Shown: positions 7,799-16,337, counted from the first letter of the stretch. The stretch is DNA of 64,000 nucleotides from Streptomyces liliiviolaceus (GCF_018070025.1 NZ_JAGPYQ010000001.1:186001-250000); one strand, 5' to 3'. A program made the numbers and translations. Notes: a model not told the origin generated them from the sequence alone.

Positions 7799-8560
7799 TC
7801 AGGCTTCGGGCCTGCGGGCCTCGATGAGGTGACGGGTGCTGTGGGCCACGAACGGGCCCTCCGCCTCGATCCGCTCGTGCAGGCGCACCAGTTGGGGCCG
7901 GTACCGGTCGACGGTGAAGCCGGGCACCATCCACACCACCTTCCGCAGGAAGTGCACGACGGCCCCGATGTCGTGAAACTCCATCCGCAGCCTCGCCGCC
8001 TTCAGGTCGACGATCCGCAGCCCTGCCGCCTCGGCGCCGGCGCGCTCGCGGTCGGGGTGGCGGTCGCTCCGCCCGGCTTCGGGCTGCGGGCCGAGGAAGT
8101 ACTCGATGATCTCGAAGACGCTGCCGGGGCCCACGTGCTGGGCGAAGTACGTGCCGCCCGGTTGGAGCACGCGGGCGATCTCCGTCCAGTGCGGGGTCAC
8201 CGGGTGCCGGCTCACGACGAGGTCGAAGGCCTGGTCGCCGAAGGGCAGCGGGGCGTCCTCCGGGGCGGCGACGACGACCGCGCCGAGCGGATGGAGCAGG
8301 GCGGTGGCCTTGGCGACGTTCGGGGGCCAGCCCTCGGTGGCGACGGTGAGCGTCGGCAGCTTCCGCGCGGAGGCGAGCACTTCGCCGCCGCCGGTCTGGA
8401 TGTCGAGAGCGGCGTCCGCTCGGGCGAGGCGCTCCGCCATGGCTCGCGCGTATCCCCAGGAGGGGCGTTCCTCGGTGGCCCGCCCCTCGAACCACGAGAA
8501 GTCCCACCCCTCGGTCGGGACGGCCTCGGCTTCGGCGACGAGTTCTTGGAAGGACCTCAT
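7799..8560 (-). CDS. Class I SAM-dependent methyltransferase
   Basis: A 253-residue protein starting MRSFQELVAE. The SAM-binding motif I appears as ALDIQTGGGEVL, followed by a motif II-like PLPFGDQAFDLVVSRH and the ARVLQPGGTYFAQHVG post-motif typical of small-molecule methyltransferases. The substrate is not evident. The reading frame continues upstream of ATG 8560, but that part overlaps the intergenic region and looks non-coding. It lies downstream of a GNAT gene on the same strand with a 52-base gap and may share its transcript. Confidence 0.82.
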   Translation of the reverse strand: MRSFQELVAEAEAVPTEGWDFSWFEGRATEERPSWGYARAMAERLARADAALDIQTGGGEVLASARKLPTLTVATEGWPPNVAKATALLHPLGAVVVAAPEDAPLPFGDQAFDLVVSRHPVTPHWTEIARVLQPGGTYFAQHVGPGSVFEIIEYFLGPQPEAGRSDRHPDRERAGAEAAGLRIVDLKAARLRMEFHDIGAVVHFLRKVVWMVPGFTVDRYRPQLVRLHERIEAEGPFVAHSTRHLIEARRPEA

Positions 8561-8612
8561 CGGGCGATGGTGACAGGAGGTGCGGACGGGTCGCGACAGG
8601 TTTCCTACCGGG

Positions 8613-9131
8613 TTACTCCCGTGTCGGGGGCTCGTCGAGTAGGGGTTCCTCGTCGAGTACGAGGAGGGTGTGGACGTCGTCGCCGTGCCGGACCGTGCCC
8701 GCCGGGCGGAAGCCGTGCCGTTCCAGGAGGCGGACCGAGGCGGTGTTCCCGGCGAACGGGTCGGCGTAGAGCGGGCGGACACGCTCCTCGCGGAGGAAGA
8801 GCGCGAGCGCCACGGTGCCGATGCCTCTGCCCCAGTAGGGCCGCCCGAGCCAGTACCCGACGAAGCGCCGCCGTGTCTCTCCTTCCCCGTCCCACCAGGC
8901 GACGATGTGACCGGCCGGGGCGCCGTCCACGTCGACCGTCCGGACGAGCACAGTGTCGTCGCCGAGGATGCGCGTGGCCCAGTGGGTCATGAAGCGCCCG
9001 CGCGGCCGGGCGGGAAATCTCGACCGGCGGGTCGCCTCGGGGTCCTGCTCCTGTTCGAAGAACGCCTCCAAGTCGGCTTCCGCCACGGGTCTCAGCCGTA
9101 CGTCCGCCCGGGTGTGCGCGTGGTCGCTCAT
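8613..9131 (-). CDS. GNAT-family N-acetyltransferase
   Basis: A 172-residue protein with the RimJ/RimL-like GNAT layout: N-terminal LRPVAEADLEAFF, an acetyl-CoA-binding segment GRPYWGRGIGTVAL (Q/RxxGxG/A signature), then ADPFAGNTASVRLLERHGF near the C-terminus. It probably transfers an acetyl group to an amine of a small molecule or a protein N-terminus; the substrate is unknown. ATG 9131 is the only sensible start. It sits between the methyltransferase and the LLM oxidoreductase on the same strand. Confidence 0.85.
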   Translation of the reverse strand: MSDHAHTRADVRLRPVAEADLEAFFEQEQDPEATRRSRFPARPRGRFMTHWATRILGDDTVLVRTVDVDGAPAGHIVAWWDGEGETRRRFVGYWLGRPYWGRGIGTVALALFLREERVRPLYADPFAGNTASVRLLERHGFRPAGTVRHGDDVHTLLVLDEEPLLDEPPTRE

Positions 9132-9183
9132 ACCGAGGGAGTCTGGCAGGAGGCACTGACAGTCGCCGGGCCGTCGCCGTCGC

Positions 9184-10059
9184 TCAGGGCACGAGGGGGC
9201 GTACCTCTTCGGCGGTGAAACGGATGAAACGCTCGGGGTCCGGTTCGTCGGCGGTGGGCTGGAGGACGACCGTGTCGGCGCCCGCCTCCGTGAGGCGCCG
9301 CACGGCCTTGGCGACGGCGCCCGCGTCCCCGGCGACGCCGAGGTCCGGGACCGATGCCACGCCCTCGGCCTCCAGTTCGGCGTGGAGCCGGTCGGCGGCG
9401 CCGGGGCCGGTGGCGGTGAGGAGGTAGACGACGACGGTGTGCGGGGCGTCGGTACGGGAGGCCGACGCCCGCCCCTCGTCGATGAGTTGCCGGGCCTTGC
9501 GTACGCCGTCGGGGGGCGTGCTCGCGGTGAGGATCGTGCCGTCCGCGGCCTCTCCGGAGAGCTTGAGCGAACGGGGGCCGGTGGCTCCGGCGAGGATCGG
9601 CACGGGCGCGGGCGGGGGCCAGTCGAGGGCGACGCCGTCGAGCTTCACGTACCGGCCGTCGGTGGTGACGTGCTCACCGGCGAGCAGGGCGCGCAGGGCG
9701 GCGAGGTATTCGCGCAGGAGCGTCACGGGCGACTCGGCCCGCGCGCCGACCTGCCCCATCCAGCTCTGCACGCCGTGGCCGACGCCCAGGACGGGCCGGC
9801 CCGGGAAGAGCCGGTGCAGGGTGGCGGCCTCCATGGCGGTGACGGCGACGTTGCGCAGGGGCACGGGGAGGAGGCCGACGCCGACGCGGAGCCGTTCGGT
9901 CCAGGCGAGGGCGGCCGCCGCGGCGGAGATGCCCCCTTCGAGGAAGCAGTCCTCCCACAGCCAGAGCTCCTCCAGCCCCGCGTCGTCCGCGGCACGGACC
10001 AGCTCTCGCAGACGTTCTGGTGGCAGTTGAGGCCGAAAGACAGCACCGAGTGAGGTCAT
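9184..10059 (-). CDS. LLM-class (F420-dependent) oxidoreductase
   Basis: A 291-residue luciferase-like monooxygenase-fold protein (TIM barrel). Family landmarks include GLEELWLWEDCFLEGG, RLRVGVGLLPVPLRN, FPGRPVLGVGHGVQSWMGQ and PVPILAGATGPRSLKL. Streptomyces members of this size generally use coenzyme F420. The physiological substrate cannot be told from the sequence. It lies between the GNAT gene and the downstream end of the Tad locus, separated from the OmpA-domain gene by 31 bases on the same strand, so read-through from the Tad operon is possible. Confidence 0.83.
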   Translation of the reverse strand: MTSLGAVFRPQLPPERLRELVRAADDAGLEELWLWEDCFLEGGISAAAAALAWTERLRVGVGLLPVPLRNVAVTAMEAATLHRLFPGRPVLGVGHGVQSWMGQVGARAESPVTLLREYLAALRALLAGEHVTTDGRYVKLDGVALDWPPPAPVPILAGATGPRSLKLSGEAADGTILTASTPPDGVRKARQLIDEGRASASRTDAPHTVVVYLLTATGPGAADRLHAELEAEGVASVPDLGVAGDAGAVAKAVRRLTEAGADTVVLQPTADEPDPERFIRFTAEEVRPLVP

Positions 10060-10090
10060 GGCCTGTTCCTACCCGGGGGGTGGGAGGGGC

Positions 10091-10714
10091 TCAACCCTCC
10101 TTCGGGAACGTGACCTCCACCCGGCGGTTCTTTCTACGGCCCTGTTCCGAGGTGTTGTCGGCGATCGGGTAGTCCTCGCTGTAGCCGCGGACCACGAAGG
10201 TGACGTTCATTCCGCCGAGGTTCGAGGCCAGTTCCTCGTGGACGACCTCCGCCCGCCGCTTGGAGAGGGTGAGGCCGTGGGCGTACGAGCCGAGGTTGTC
10301 CGTGAAGCCGAAGACGCGGACGTTCGTGGCCTTCTGGGACTTGATCTCGTTCGCGATCGCCGCGATGCGGGCGTTCGCCTCCGGGTTGAGCTTCGAGCTG
10401 TCCTTGGGGAAGAGGACCTCCGCCTGGAGCGCGAACGTCACGTTCTCGTTCGTGTCCTCGCGCCGCTCCTCCCCGCCGAGGTCCTCGACGACCGACTTGA
10501 TGTCGAGCACCCGGGCGCCGGCGAGCGTCGCGCCGTCGGCCAGCTTCAGCCCCGGGCTGTTCGCGTCCACCTCCGGTGGCGGGGACGTGCTGACGCTGCC
10601 CGGCGGGGAGCTCGGGTCCTCGTCGTCCGCATGGGCCGAGGTCAGCGGCGTCATGAAGACGAGGGTCGTGAGGGCGGTGAGGGTGATCGACGTGGCGCGG
10701 GGGGTGAGGGGCAT
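10091..10714 (-). CDS. Secreted OmpA-domain protein of the Tad locus
   Basis: A 207-residue protein with a signal peptide (hydrophobic to about residue 27, ending SAHA) and a C-terminal OmpA/MotB peptidoglycan-binding domain: the VLFPKDSSKLNPEANARI start, the FGFTDNLGS loop, the LSKRRAEVV helix and the NRRVEV end. In a Gram-positive cell it would bind peptidoglycan from the outside and could anchor the Tad machinery or pilus. It directly follows the lipoprotein gene. The chosen ATG 10714 has GAGGG upstream; a GTG at 10720 overlaps the preceding stop (GTGA) and is equally possible. Confidence 0.85.
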   Translation of the reverse strand: MPLTPRATSITLTALTTLVFMTPLTSAHADDEDPSSPPGSVSTSPPPEVDANSPGLKLADGATLAGARVLDIKSVVEDLGGEERREDTNENVTFALQAEVLFPKDSSKLNPEANARIAAIANEIKSQKATNVRVFGFTDNLGSYAHGLTLSKRRAEVVHEELASNLGGMNVTFVVRGYSEDYPIADNTSEQGRRKNRRVEVTFPKEG

Positions 10715-10716
10715 GG

Positions 10717-11310
10717 TCACTCGCCCTCGGAGATCTCGACGGAGGCCGGGGGCATCGAGCCGACCTGGAAGGAGACCTTGGTGGTGTCTTCGGGTGGGGC
10801 GGGGAACTGGGCGAACCACTCCGTGGTCTCGCCCGACCGGACGCCGCCGGTGAACCTGGTGCAGAGGCAGCGTCCCTCCGTGTCGCGCAGCACCAGGTAC
10901 TTCTTCTTGCCGGTCTGGTCGACCAGGCTGGCCCCCGCGATGGATCCGCCGTTCCCGGCCAGCTCCCGCTCGTCACCCCGCCAGTCCGCCGCCACCCACG
11001 ACTTTCCGCTGTTGTTGGTCACCGTCCCCTCGACGGTGACGAAGCCGCCGTCGTCCCTGTTCGCCGAGGTGACGGCCAGCGTCAGGCCGCCGCTCTTCAC
11101 TTCGGCCAGGATCTGCTGCGCGGAGGGCGACTCGGACTTCTCCTTGTCGTCGCCCCCGTCGTTCTTCGCCGGCGAGGAGGACGACGGGTTCTTGTCCGAA
11201 CCCTCGTCGTCGCCGCCTCCGCCGCAGCCGGCCACCGTGAGGACCAGCCCAGTCGTGATCGCCACGGCGGTCAGTACCGTGCGGCCCTTCGTGGTGCGCC
11301 GAATGTTCAT
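10717..11310 (-). CDS. Lipoprotein of the Tad locus
   Basis: A 197-residue exported lipoprotein with signal peptide and lipobox LTVAGC (lipid Cys29), a Gly/Asp/Ser-rich acidic linker to about residue 60, then a beta-rich domain of unknown fold (TVEGTVTNNSGKSW, YLVLRDTEGRCLCTRF). The two closely spaced Cys could form a disulphide. It lies between the Tad-domain protein (16-base gap) and the OmpA-domain protein (stop codon adjoining), pointing to a joint role at the cell surface. No function is known to me. Confidence 0.75.
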   Translation of the reverse strand: MNIRRTTKGRTVLTAVAITTGLVLTVAGCGGGGDDEGSDKNPSSSSPAKNDGGDDKEKSESPSAQQILAEVKSGGLTLAVTSANRDDGGFVTVEGTVTNNSGKSWVAADWRGDERELAGNGGSIAGASLVDQTGKKKYLVLRDTEGRCLCTRFTGGVRSGETTEWFAQFPAPPEDTTKVSFQVGSMPPASVEISEGE

Positions 11311-11325
11311 CGGTACGGCTTCCTT

Positions 11326-11949
11326 TCACTCGGCCAGTTGCACAGAGAACAGCACGGACGCGTCGGGAAGGTCGTCCAAATCGAAATCTTCGGGGTCGAT
11401 TTCCAAAATGTCGCCGTCACAATCCAGTTCGACGACGTCCATCGGATCGTCGGGCACGTCGAAGTCGCAGCGGGGTTTGATGACGGCCGCCGCGTCGGCG
11501 GTCGCGTGCATGCCCTCCGTGCCCGGAATGATCGAGTCCCCGACCGTGTAGTTGGTCTCGATCTGCACCTCGAAGCCGGGGAACCCGGCCGCGGCGTAGG
11601 GGGCGAACCCCGTCACGCTCGCGTCGTTCTCGGCGGCCAGCTCACCGGCCGCGCCCGCGGCTCCGGCACCGTCGAATCCGTCGCCGTCGAGCCAGTCCAG
11701 CCAGTGGTCGTCCACGCCGACGGCGCCCTCCAGGCCCTCCACCAGTTCGTCCCTGGCGTCCTGTGCCGCCGCCAACGCGGCGGCGTCCGCCGCGGACTGC
11801 GCTCCGTTCCGGGCGGACGCCGCCTGGGCGAACGCGAAGAAGGCGAACGCGGCGAAGAGCAGAATCCCCGTCAGCCAGATGGAGACCGGGAGGGTCGCCC
11901 CCCGGTCACCGAGCAGCCGTGCGGGGGGCGCTGAGGGCGCGGGGGTCAG
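11326..11949 (-). CDS. TadG-like pilus assembly protein, probable CTG start
   Basis: About 207 residues. One membrane helix (about 22-44) is followed by ARNGAQSAADAAALAAA, the signature of the Tad-like domain at the N-terminus of TadG proteins, then an acidic C-terminal domain that should face outwards. The frame is open far upstream, but that part is the wrong frame of the flp gene. No ATG, GTG or TTG exists in frame between the flp stop and the membrane helix. The only candidate is a CTG that overlaps the flp stop as CTGA (11949-11946), the same 4-base coupling used elsewhere in this locus with ATGA or GTGA. A rare CTG start with translational coupling is therefore inferred. Confidence 0.7.
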   Translation of the reverse strand: MTPAPSAPPARLLGDRGATLPVSIWLTGILLFAAFAFFAFAQAASARNGAQSAADAAALAAAQDARDELVEGLEGAVGVDDHWLDWLDGDGFDGAGAAGAAGELAAENDASVTGFAPYAAAGFPGFEVQIETNYTVGDSIIPGTEGMHATADAAAVIKPRCDFDVPDDPMDVVELDCDGDILEIDPEDFDLDDLPDASVLFSVQLAE

Positions 11950-12185
11950 CCGCCGATGACCTGATTGACGGCGTCCAGGATCGCGCCGGAGATCAGGCCG
12001 TCGAGACCGAGGCCGTCGATCAGGGTGAAGATCCCGGCGATCAGGATCATCAGGCCCGCGTACTCCACGAAGCCCGCTCCCGCGTCCCGGTCCCGTCCGC
12101 GCATCCGGGAGGCCACGGTCCGGACCCGCCCGCGAAGCGCCCGCTTCAATCCCGTGGACGTCTCCGGCTCCAGGTTGTTGGTCAC
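11946..12185 (-). CDS. flp: Flp-type (type IVb) pilin precursor
   Basis: 79 residues from GTG 12185, chosen because GGGAGGGAAGGG lies just upstream; the longer ATG at 12230 has no such site. A basic leader of 36 residues ends with Gly36, followed by the mature N-terminus AGFVEY with the conserved Glu5-Tyr6 pair (Glu41, Tyr42) and a hydrophobic helix. This is the cleavage signature of Flp prepilins. It should be the main subunit of the Tad pilus. The prepilin peptidase that must process it is not encoded in this locus. Confidence 0.85.
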   Translation of the reverse strand: MTNNLEPETSTGLKRALRGRVRTVASRMRGRDRDAGAGFVEYAGLMILIAGIFTLIDGLGLDGLISGAILDAVNQVIGG

Positions 12186-12290
12186 AGTGATCCCTTCCCT
12201 CCCACCCAAAACCACTACCGTCTCGCGCACCGTACGTGAGAATCCGCCTACTGCGGGTGGGTCCAGGGGCCCAACTTCTCCTGGTCGGAG

Positions 12291-13043
12291 TCATCGGTTC
12301 CACCCCCCGTGGGCCGTGCCCAGCCAGCAGGCGATCGCTTCGCTGCGCGAAGAACTGTGCAGCTTCGCGAAGATGCGGTTGATGTGATTCTTCACCGTCT
12401 TCTCGCTGATGAAGCACGTGGCGGCGATCTGCTGGTTGCTCATGCCGGCCGCGATGAGATCCATGACCTCCACCTCCCGTGAACTCAGGCCATGATCAAG
12501 GCGGTTGTGGCCGCGGCGGTGGAGTCCCGTCGCGTAGGCGGGGCGAGCCTTCCACGACTGTGCCACAACCGATTGCAGCTGCGAAGAGCTTTGGTTCGGT
12601 TCGTACGAAACACCGAGCGAATCCGAGACACCGACGGCGGACGAGGTGAAGGTCGCCGTCCCGTCGCCCAGGTCCCGTACCGCCATGATCAGTTCATCCG
12701 CGGTGAACTCCCCGTGCACCAGATAGCCGACCGCGCCCCGGCGCAACGCCTCGGCCACCACCTCGGGTTCACGGCTGTACGTCAGCATCATCACCAGCGC
12801 CAGCCGGGCCAGCCGGGGAAGCGCCGTCAGGCCGTCGGTGCCGGGCATGCGCACGTCCAGGAGGATCACGTCGGGGCGGTGACAGGTCGCGGCGGCGACC
12901 GCCTCCGCGCCGTCGGCCGCCTGGGCCACCACCCGGATGTCGGGGTGGGCGTTCAGCAGGGCCGCGAGACCGGCCCGGACGACCGGATTGTCGTCGGCCA
13001 CCAGCACGCGCAGGAGCGGGCCGGGAAGTGCCTGGTCAGGCAT
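12291..13043 (-). CDS. NarL/LuxR-type response regulator of the Tad locus
   Basis: A 250-residue regulator: receiver domain (acidic pair Asp17-Asp18, phosphorylation site Asp63, Thr88) and a C-terminal LuxR helix-turn-helix (LSSREVEVMDLIAAGMSNQQIA, then the TVKNHINRIF recognition helix). The lysine normally at the end of strand 5 is His110 here (GYLVHGEF), so signalling may not follow the classical path. A linker of about 45 residues separates the domains. Its start overlaps the kinase stop by 8 bases, so the pair is translationally coupled. It probably controls the Tad genes, with flp directly downstream. Confidence 0.88.
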   Translation of the reverse strand: MPDQALPGPLLRVLVADDNPVVRAGLAALLNAHPDIRVVAQAADGAEAVAAATCHRPDVILLDVRMPGTDGLTALPRLARLALVMMLTYSREPEVVAEALRRGAVGYLVHGEFTADELIMAVRDLGDGTATFTSSAVGVSDSLGVSYEPNQSSSQLQSVVAQSWKARPAYATGLHRRGHNRLDHGLSSREVEVMDLIAAGMSNQQIAATCFISEKTVKNHINRIFAKLHSSSRSEAIACWLGTAHGGWNR

Positions 13044-14490
13044 GTGCGGCCTCCTCTTGGGGAGAGCGTGGGAGGGGTGCGGGGACGGTGGGGGTGCGGG
13101 GGAGGGTCAGCGTGACCTCCGTGCCTCCGTGTGCGGTGCTGTGCAGGTGGAGCTCCGCGGCCACCGTCGCCGCGCGCTCCAGCATTCCCAGCAGGCCGAA
13201 ATGGCCGGTATTCGCCAGGAGTCGTACGTCGTCCAGGGAGACGGCCGTGCCCTCGCCGTCGTCCCGCACCGTCAGGCGCAGGACCGACCGCGAACACTCC
13301 AGAGTCACTCGTACGTGCGTCGCGTTCGCGTGGCGGTGGGTGTTCTCCAATGCTTCCGAGGCGATCGCCAGGAGTTGGCGGGGTGCCCCCGGGGCGAGTC
13401 CGGGGGCCGGGCCCGGCCGGTGGGGGTCCTGCCGGTGGGCGAAGGTCGCCTCGATCCCCGTACGGGACTCGAAGTCCGCCACCCTCGAAGCCAGTTCCGT
13501 CACCATGTCCATCGGCGGGTGGGACATCGCCGTGTGGGCCCGCAGGTCCGTCAGGAGTTCCCTGGACTCCGTCGCCGCCCTGCGTGCCGCTCCCGCCACC
13601 GCTGTCGCCTGGGACTTGAGGGCCTGGGGGTTCGACTCGTTGTCCGCGGCGACCGCCAGGGCCTCCGCCGACAGGGCGAGGCCGTGCAGGGTCTTCGCCA
13701 CCGAGTCGTGCATCTCCCGGGCCAGGCGGGCGCGTTCGGACTCCACCGCCTCCGCCACCGCCAGGCGGGAGTTCGCCTCCGCGAGCGCCTGACTGGCCGC
13801 ACCGAAGCGGAACATCAGGTTCCGCAGGGTGACGCCGATAACGCCCGCCGCGACGCAGAAGCCCGCGATCAGGAGGGTGCTGGCGCCGGCTCCCGGGCGG
13901 TGTTCCCACGCCCTGAACACCGTGAGCAGGACCACGAGCTGCAGTCCCGTGAAGACTCCGGAGCCGCGCCAGCCGTACAGCAGGCCCGAGAGGAGCGGGG
14001 TGCAGACCGCCGCGTACGCGAGGGGGGACGCGGGGGACGCCGTGAGCAGGAGTATCGCGCCGAAGAACAGGTCCACCGCCATGAGGGTGGGGTGGGCGAG
14101 GAGTTGCGGAGCGCAGCGGTCCCAGTCCCTGAGCATGGCGTACGAGCCCATCACGCCGAGGACCGCGGCGGTGAGGACGGCGTGGCGGGGGAAGCCGTCG
14201 GCGGCGTTCGCCGTTGCGAAGGGGGCGCCTATGGCGATGAGGGCGAGGCGGATCGCGAATGCCTGGCGGCAGAGGGCCTGGAGGGCGTTGAGTTGGAGGC
14301 GGATGCCGTCCGGCGCCGCCGCGTCGTCCGCGAAGTAGCCTGTGGCCCACTTGGCGGAGCCGCCGGGGAGAAGGGGCGTTCGTCGGCTGCGGGCCGGATG
14401 TGGCTGGGCGCGCCCCGCGGCGGAGCCGCCACATGTCACAGCCCCGCGCCCCTTACGGGGCCACCCCTGCTTCCAGCTGCCGGCCGCCAT
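13036..14490 (-). CDS. Membrane sensor histidine kinase of the Tad locus
   Basis: A 484-residue HisKA_3-type kinase. Four to six membrane helices (about 75-225) without an evident external sensor domain lead into the dimerisation helix with REMHDSVAKTLHG (phospho-His261) and a HATPase domain (ALENTHRHANATHVRV, then DDGEGT and GLLGMLERA). It pairs with the overlapping LuxR-type regulator. The first 45 codons are unusual: they overlap a GC-rich repeat (14397-14461) that is normally intergenic. The true start could be GTG 14439 (residue 18), but no start codon is available after the repeat, so at least part of it seems to be translated. Confidence 0.85.
   Translation of the reverse strand: MAAGSWKQGWPRKGRGAVTCGGSAAGRAQPHPARSRRTPLLPGGSAKWATGYFADDAAAPDGIRLQLNALQALCRQAFAIRLALIAIGAPFATANAADGFPRHAVLTAAVLGVMGSYAMLRDWDRCAPQLLAHPTLMAVDLFFGAILLLTASPASPLAYAAVCTPLLSGLLYGWRGSGVFTGLQLVVLLTVFRAWEHRPGAGASTLLIAGFCVAAGVIGVTLRNLMFRFGAASQALAEANSRLAVAEAVESERARLAREMHDSVAKTLHGLALSAEALAVAADNESNPQALKSQATAVAGAARRAATESRELLTDLRAHTAMSHPPMDMVTELASRVADFESRTGIEATFAHRQDPHRPGPAPGLAPGAPRQLLAIASEALENTHRHANATHVRVTLECSRSVLRLTVRDDGEGTAVSLDDVRLLANTGHFGLLGMLERAATVAAELHLHSTAHGGTEVTLTLPRTPTVPAPLPRSPQEEAAHA
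14397..14461. repeat. Streptomyces GC-rich intergenic repeat lying in a coding 5' end
   Basis: A diverged copy of the short palindromic element found elsewhere in this window. It carries the hairpin GTGGCGGC/GCCGCCAC and a GGGGCGCGGGGCTGTGACAT-like edge on the minus strand. It overlaps the first codons of the histidine kinase gene. Confidence 0.55.
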
Positions 14491-14491
14491 C

Positions 14492-15382
14492 TCAGCGCCC
14501 CAGGATCGAGCCGAAGTTCGTTCCCGAGCCGAGGAACATGCCCGTGGCGATGAGGATCATCGTGGCCGGGAGCATGAAGACCAGCGTGACCATCGTCGCC
14601 TTGGGGATCGTCTTCGCCGCCCGGCGGCGGGAGTTCTGGGCGTCGGTGCGGCGCATGTCCGTGGCGAGCTGGATCAGGGTGTCCGCGATCGGGGAGCCCA
14701 GCTCCTCTCCCTGCTGGAGCGCCGACACGAACTGGGCGACCTGCTCGGAGGAGTTGCGCCTGCGCAGTTCGTCGAAGGCCTGGCGGCGGCTGACGCCCAT
14801 GTCCATCTGGCGCAGGGTGATGCGCAGTTCGTCCGCCCACGGGCCCTCGTAGTGGTCCGCGACCCGTTCCAGGGCCTGGCGGAAGCCGAGGCCCGCCGAC
14901 ACCACGACCGCCAGGACGTCCAGGAAGTCGGGGAGGGTGCGGTCGATGACCTCCTTGCGGTCGCGGATCGCCTGCCAGATCAGGGCGTCGGCGGCCAGCA
15001 GGCCGAACGCCAGGGCCATCAGGGCGAAGAGGGTCCGGCCGTTGGAGAGGAAGATCAGGAAGAGCAGGGCGCCGAAGACCCCGTACACCGCGCGGCGGGC
15101 CGCGTAGCGGTTGAGGGTCAGGCCGCCGGGGTTGCCCGCCATGTCGATGCGGCGGCGTTTGGCGTCGACGCGGCGGGGGCCCATCAGACGCAGGACGAGC
15201 GGGGCGAAACGCATGCCGAGGCGGTCGACGGCCGAGTCCGCCTTCGAGACGCGGGTGCCGCCGACCTCCAGCGCGAGGGCCATGTCGCCGGGGAGCTTGG
15301 CCTCCGCGCGGTACATGCGGATACCGAGGAGGAAGCCCGCGACGGCCAGTCCCATCAGCGCGGCGAGCAGCAGAGCGATCAT
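14492..15382 (-). CDS. tadC: TadC, type II/IV secretion inner-membrane protein
   Basis: A 296-residue T2SF-domain membrane protein with an N-terminal helix, a pair of central helices (about 100-135) and a C-terminal helix pair. The cytoplasmic T2SF core includes LPDFLDVLAVVVSAGLGF, RRQAFDELRRR and GSPIADTLIQLATDMRR. With TadB it forms the platform for pilus assembly by TadA. The start has GAGGAGGGG upstream and lies 13 bases after the tadB stop. One base separates its own stop from the kinase start. Confidence 0.9.
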   Translation of the reverse strand: MIALLLAALMGLAVAGFLLGIRMYRAEAKLPGDMALALEVGGTRVSKADSAVDRLGMRFAPLVLRLMGPRRVDAKRRRIDMAGNPGGLTLNRYAARRAVYGVFGALLFLIFLSNGRTLFALMALAFGLLAADALIWQAIRDRKEVIDRTLPDFLDVLAVVVSAGLGFRQALERVADHYEGPWADELRITLRQMDMGVSRRQAFDELRRRNSSEQVAQFVSALQQGEELGSPIADTLIQLATDMRRTDAQNSRRRAAKTIPKATMVTLVFMLPATMILIATGMFLGSGTNFGSILGR

Positions 15383-15395
15383 CCTGGACCCCTCC

Positions 15396-16337
15396 TCATA
15401 CTTCGATCCTGCCGAGGCGGCGGATCACGAAGAAGCCGATCGTGTAGAGGCCCATGGCGATCAGGACCAGGGTCTGGCCCAGGGGGGAGCCGGTCACCTT
15501 GGCCAGGGCGCCCTCGTTCGAGGAGTTGATGAGGAGGAGGGAGCCGAGGCCGAGGAGGGGCACGGTGAAGGCCGTCGCGTTGACCTCGGAGAGCATCGTG
15601 CGGACCTCGCGGCGGGTCTCCTTGCGGTCCTCCAGGGTCTTGGTGAGGTTGCGCAGGGAGTTGACGACCGTGCCGCCCGCCTTGTTGGACAGGACCAGGG
15701 TGGTGACCAGGACGACGAGTTCGCGGGACGGCAGGCGTTCGGCCAGCTCGCCGAGCGCGTCGTCGACCGAGCGGCCGAGGGTCAGCTGGTCGGCGACCCG
15801 GGCCAGCTCCTCCCCCGCCGGGGCCTCCAACTCCTCCGCCGCCATCGCGAGGGCGGTGCGCAGGGCGAGGCCGGCCGCCGCCGCGTTGGCCAGCAGGCGT
15901 GCCACGTCCGGGAGCTGGTTGATGAAGGCCTCGATGCGCTTCTGGCGCTGCCAGTTGAGGAAGATCGCGGCGCTCCACACGCCGACCAGGCCCGCGATGG
16001 GGCCGAAGAACGGGGCCAGGGCCGCCGCCGCGATCAGCCAGAGCGCGACGACCACGGCGGCCACGTACGTGAAGAACTCGCCCGGCGTCACGTCGAGTCC
16101 CGTCGCCGACAGGCGCAGCTGGATCGTGCGGCCCAGGCGGGTGCGGCGCAGCCGGCGGTCGACGGCGGCGAAGCGGCGGGCCCGGCCGGCGGCGGTGCGC
16201 AGGGGGCCGCCGCCGGAGAGGCGGTCGACGAGGGCCTGGCGCTGGGCGCGGCCGGAGACGTACGTGTGGACGCCCGCGACGGCCAGCGTGCCGCACAGCA
16301 TGGTGGCGCCGAGGGCGAGGGGGACCGCGTTGTTCAC
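15396..16337 (-). CDS. tadB: TadB, type II/IV secretion inner-membrane protein
   Basis: A 313-residue T2SF-domain protein, partner of TadC. Membrane helices lie near 1-20, 90-125 and 280-310; the conserved core holds LPDVARLLANAAAAGLALR, SVDDALGELAERLPS and LVVLVTTLVLSNKAGGT. The GTG start at 16337 overlaps the stop of a 43-codon frame (GTGA) and is preceded by GAGAGGAG. The position between tadA and tadC is the normal Tad order. Confidence 0.9.
   Translation of the reverse strand: MNNAVPLALGATMLCGTLAVAGVHTYVSGRAQRQALVDRLSGGGPLRTAAGRARRFAAVDRRLRRTRLGRTIQLRLSATGLDVTPGEFFTYVAAVVVALWLIAAAALAPFFGPIAGLVGVWSAAIFLNWQRQKRIEAFINQLPDVARLLANAAAAGLALRTALAMAAEELEAPAGEELARVADQLTLGRSVDDALGELAERLPSRELVVLVTTLVLSNKAGGTVVNSLRNLTKTLEDRKETRREVRTMLSEVNATAFTVPLLGLGSLLLINSSNEGALAKVTGSPLGQTLVLIAMGLYTIGFFVIRRLGRIEV

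Noticed and set aside
11326..12417. A 363-codon frame covering the Tad-domain protein and flp
   Set aside because: The upstream part is the wrong frame of flp and of the regulator end; only the part after the flp stop shows Tad-domain features.
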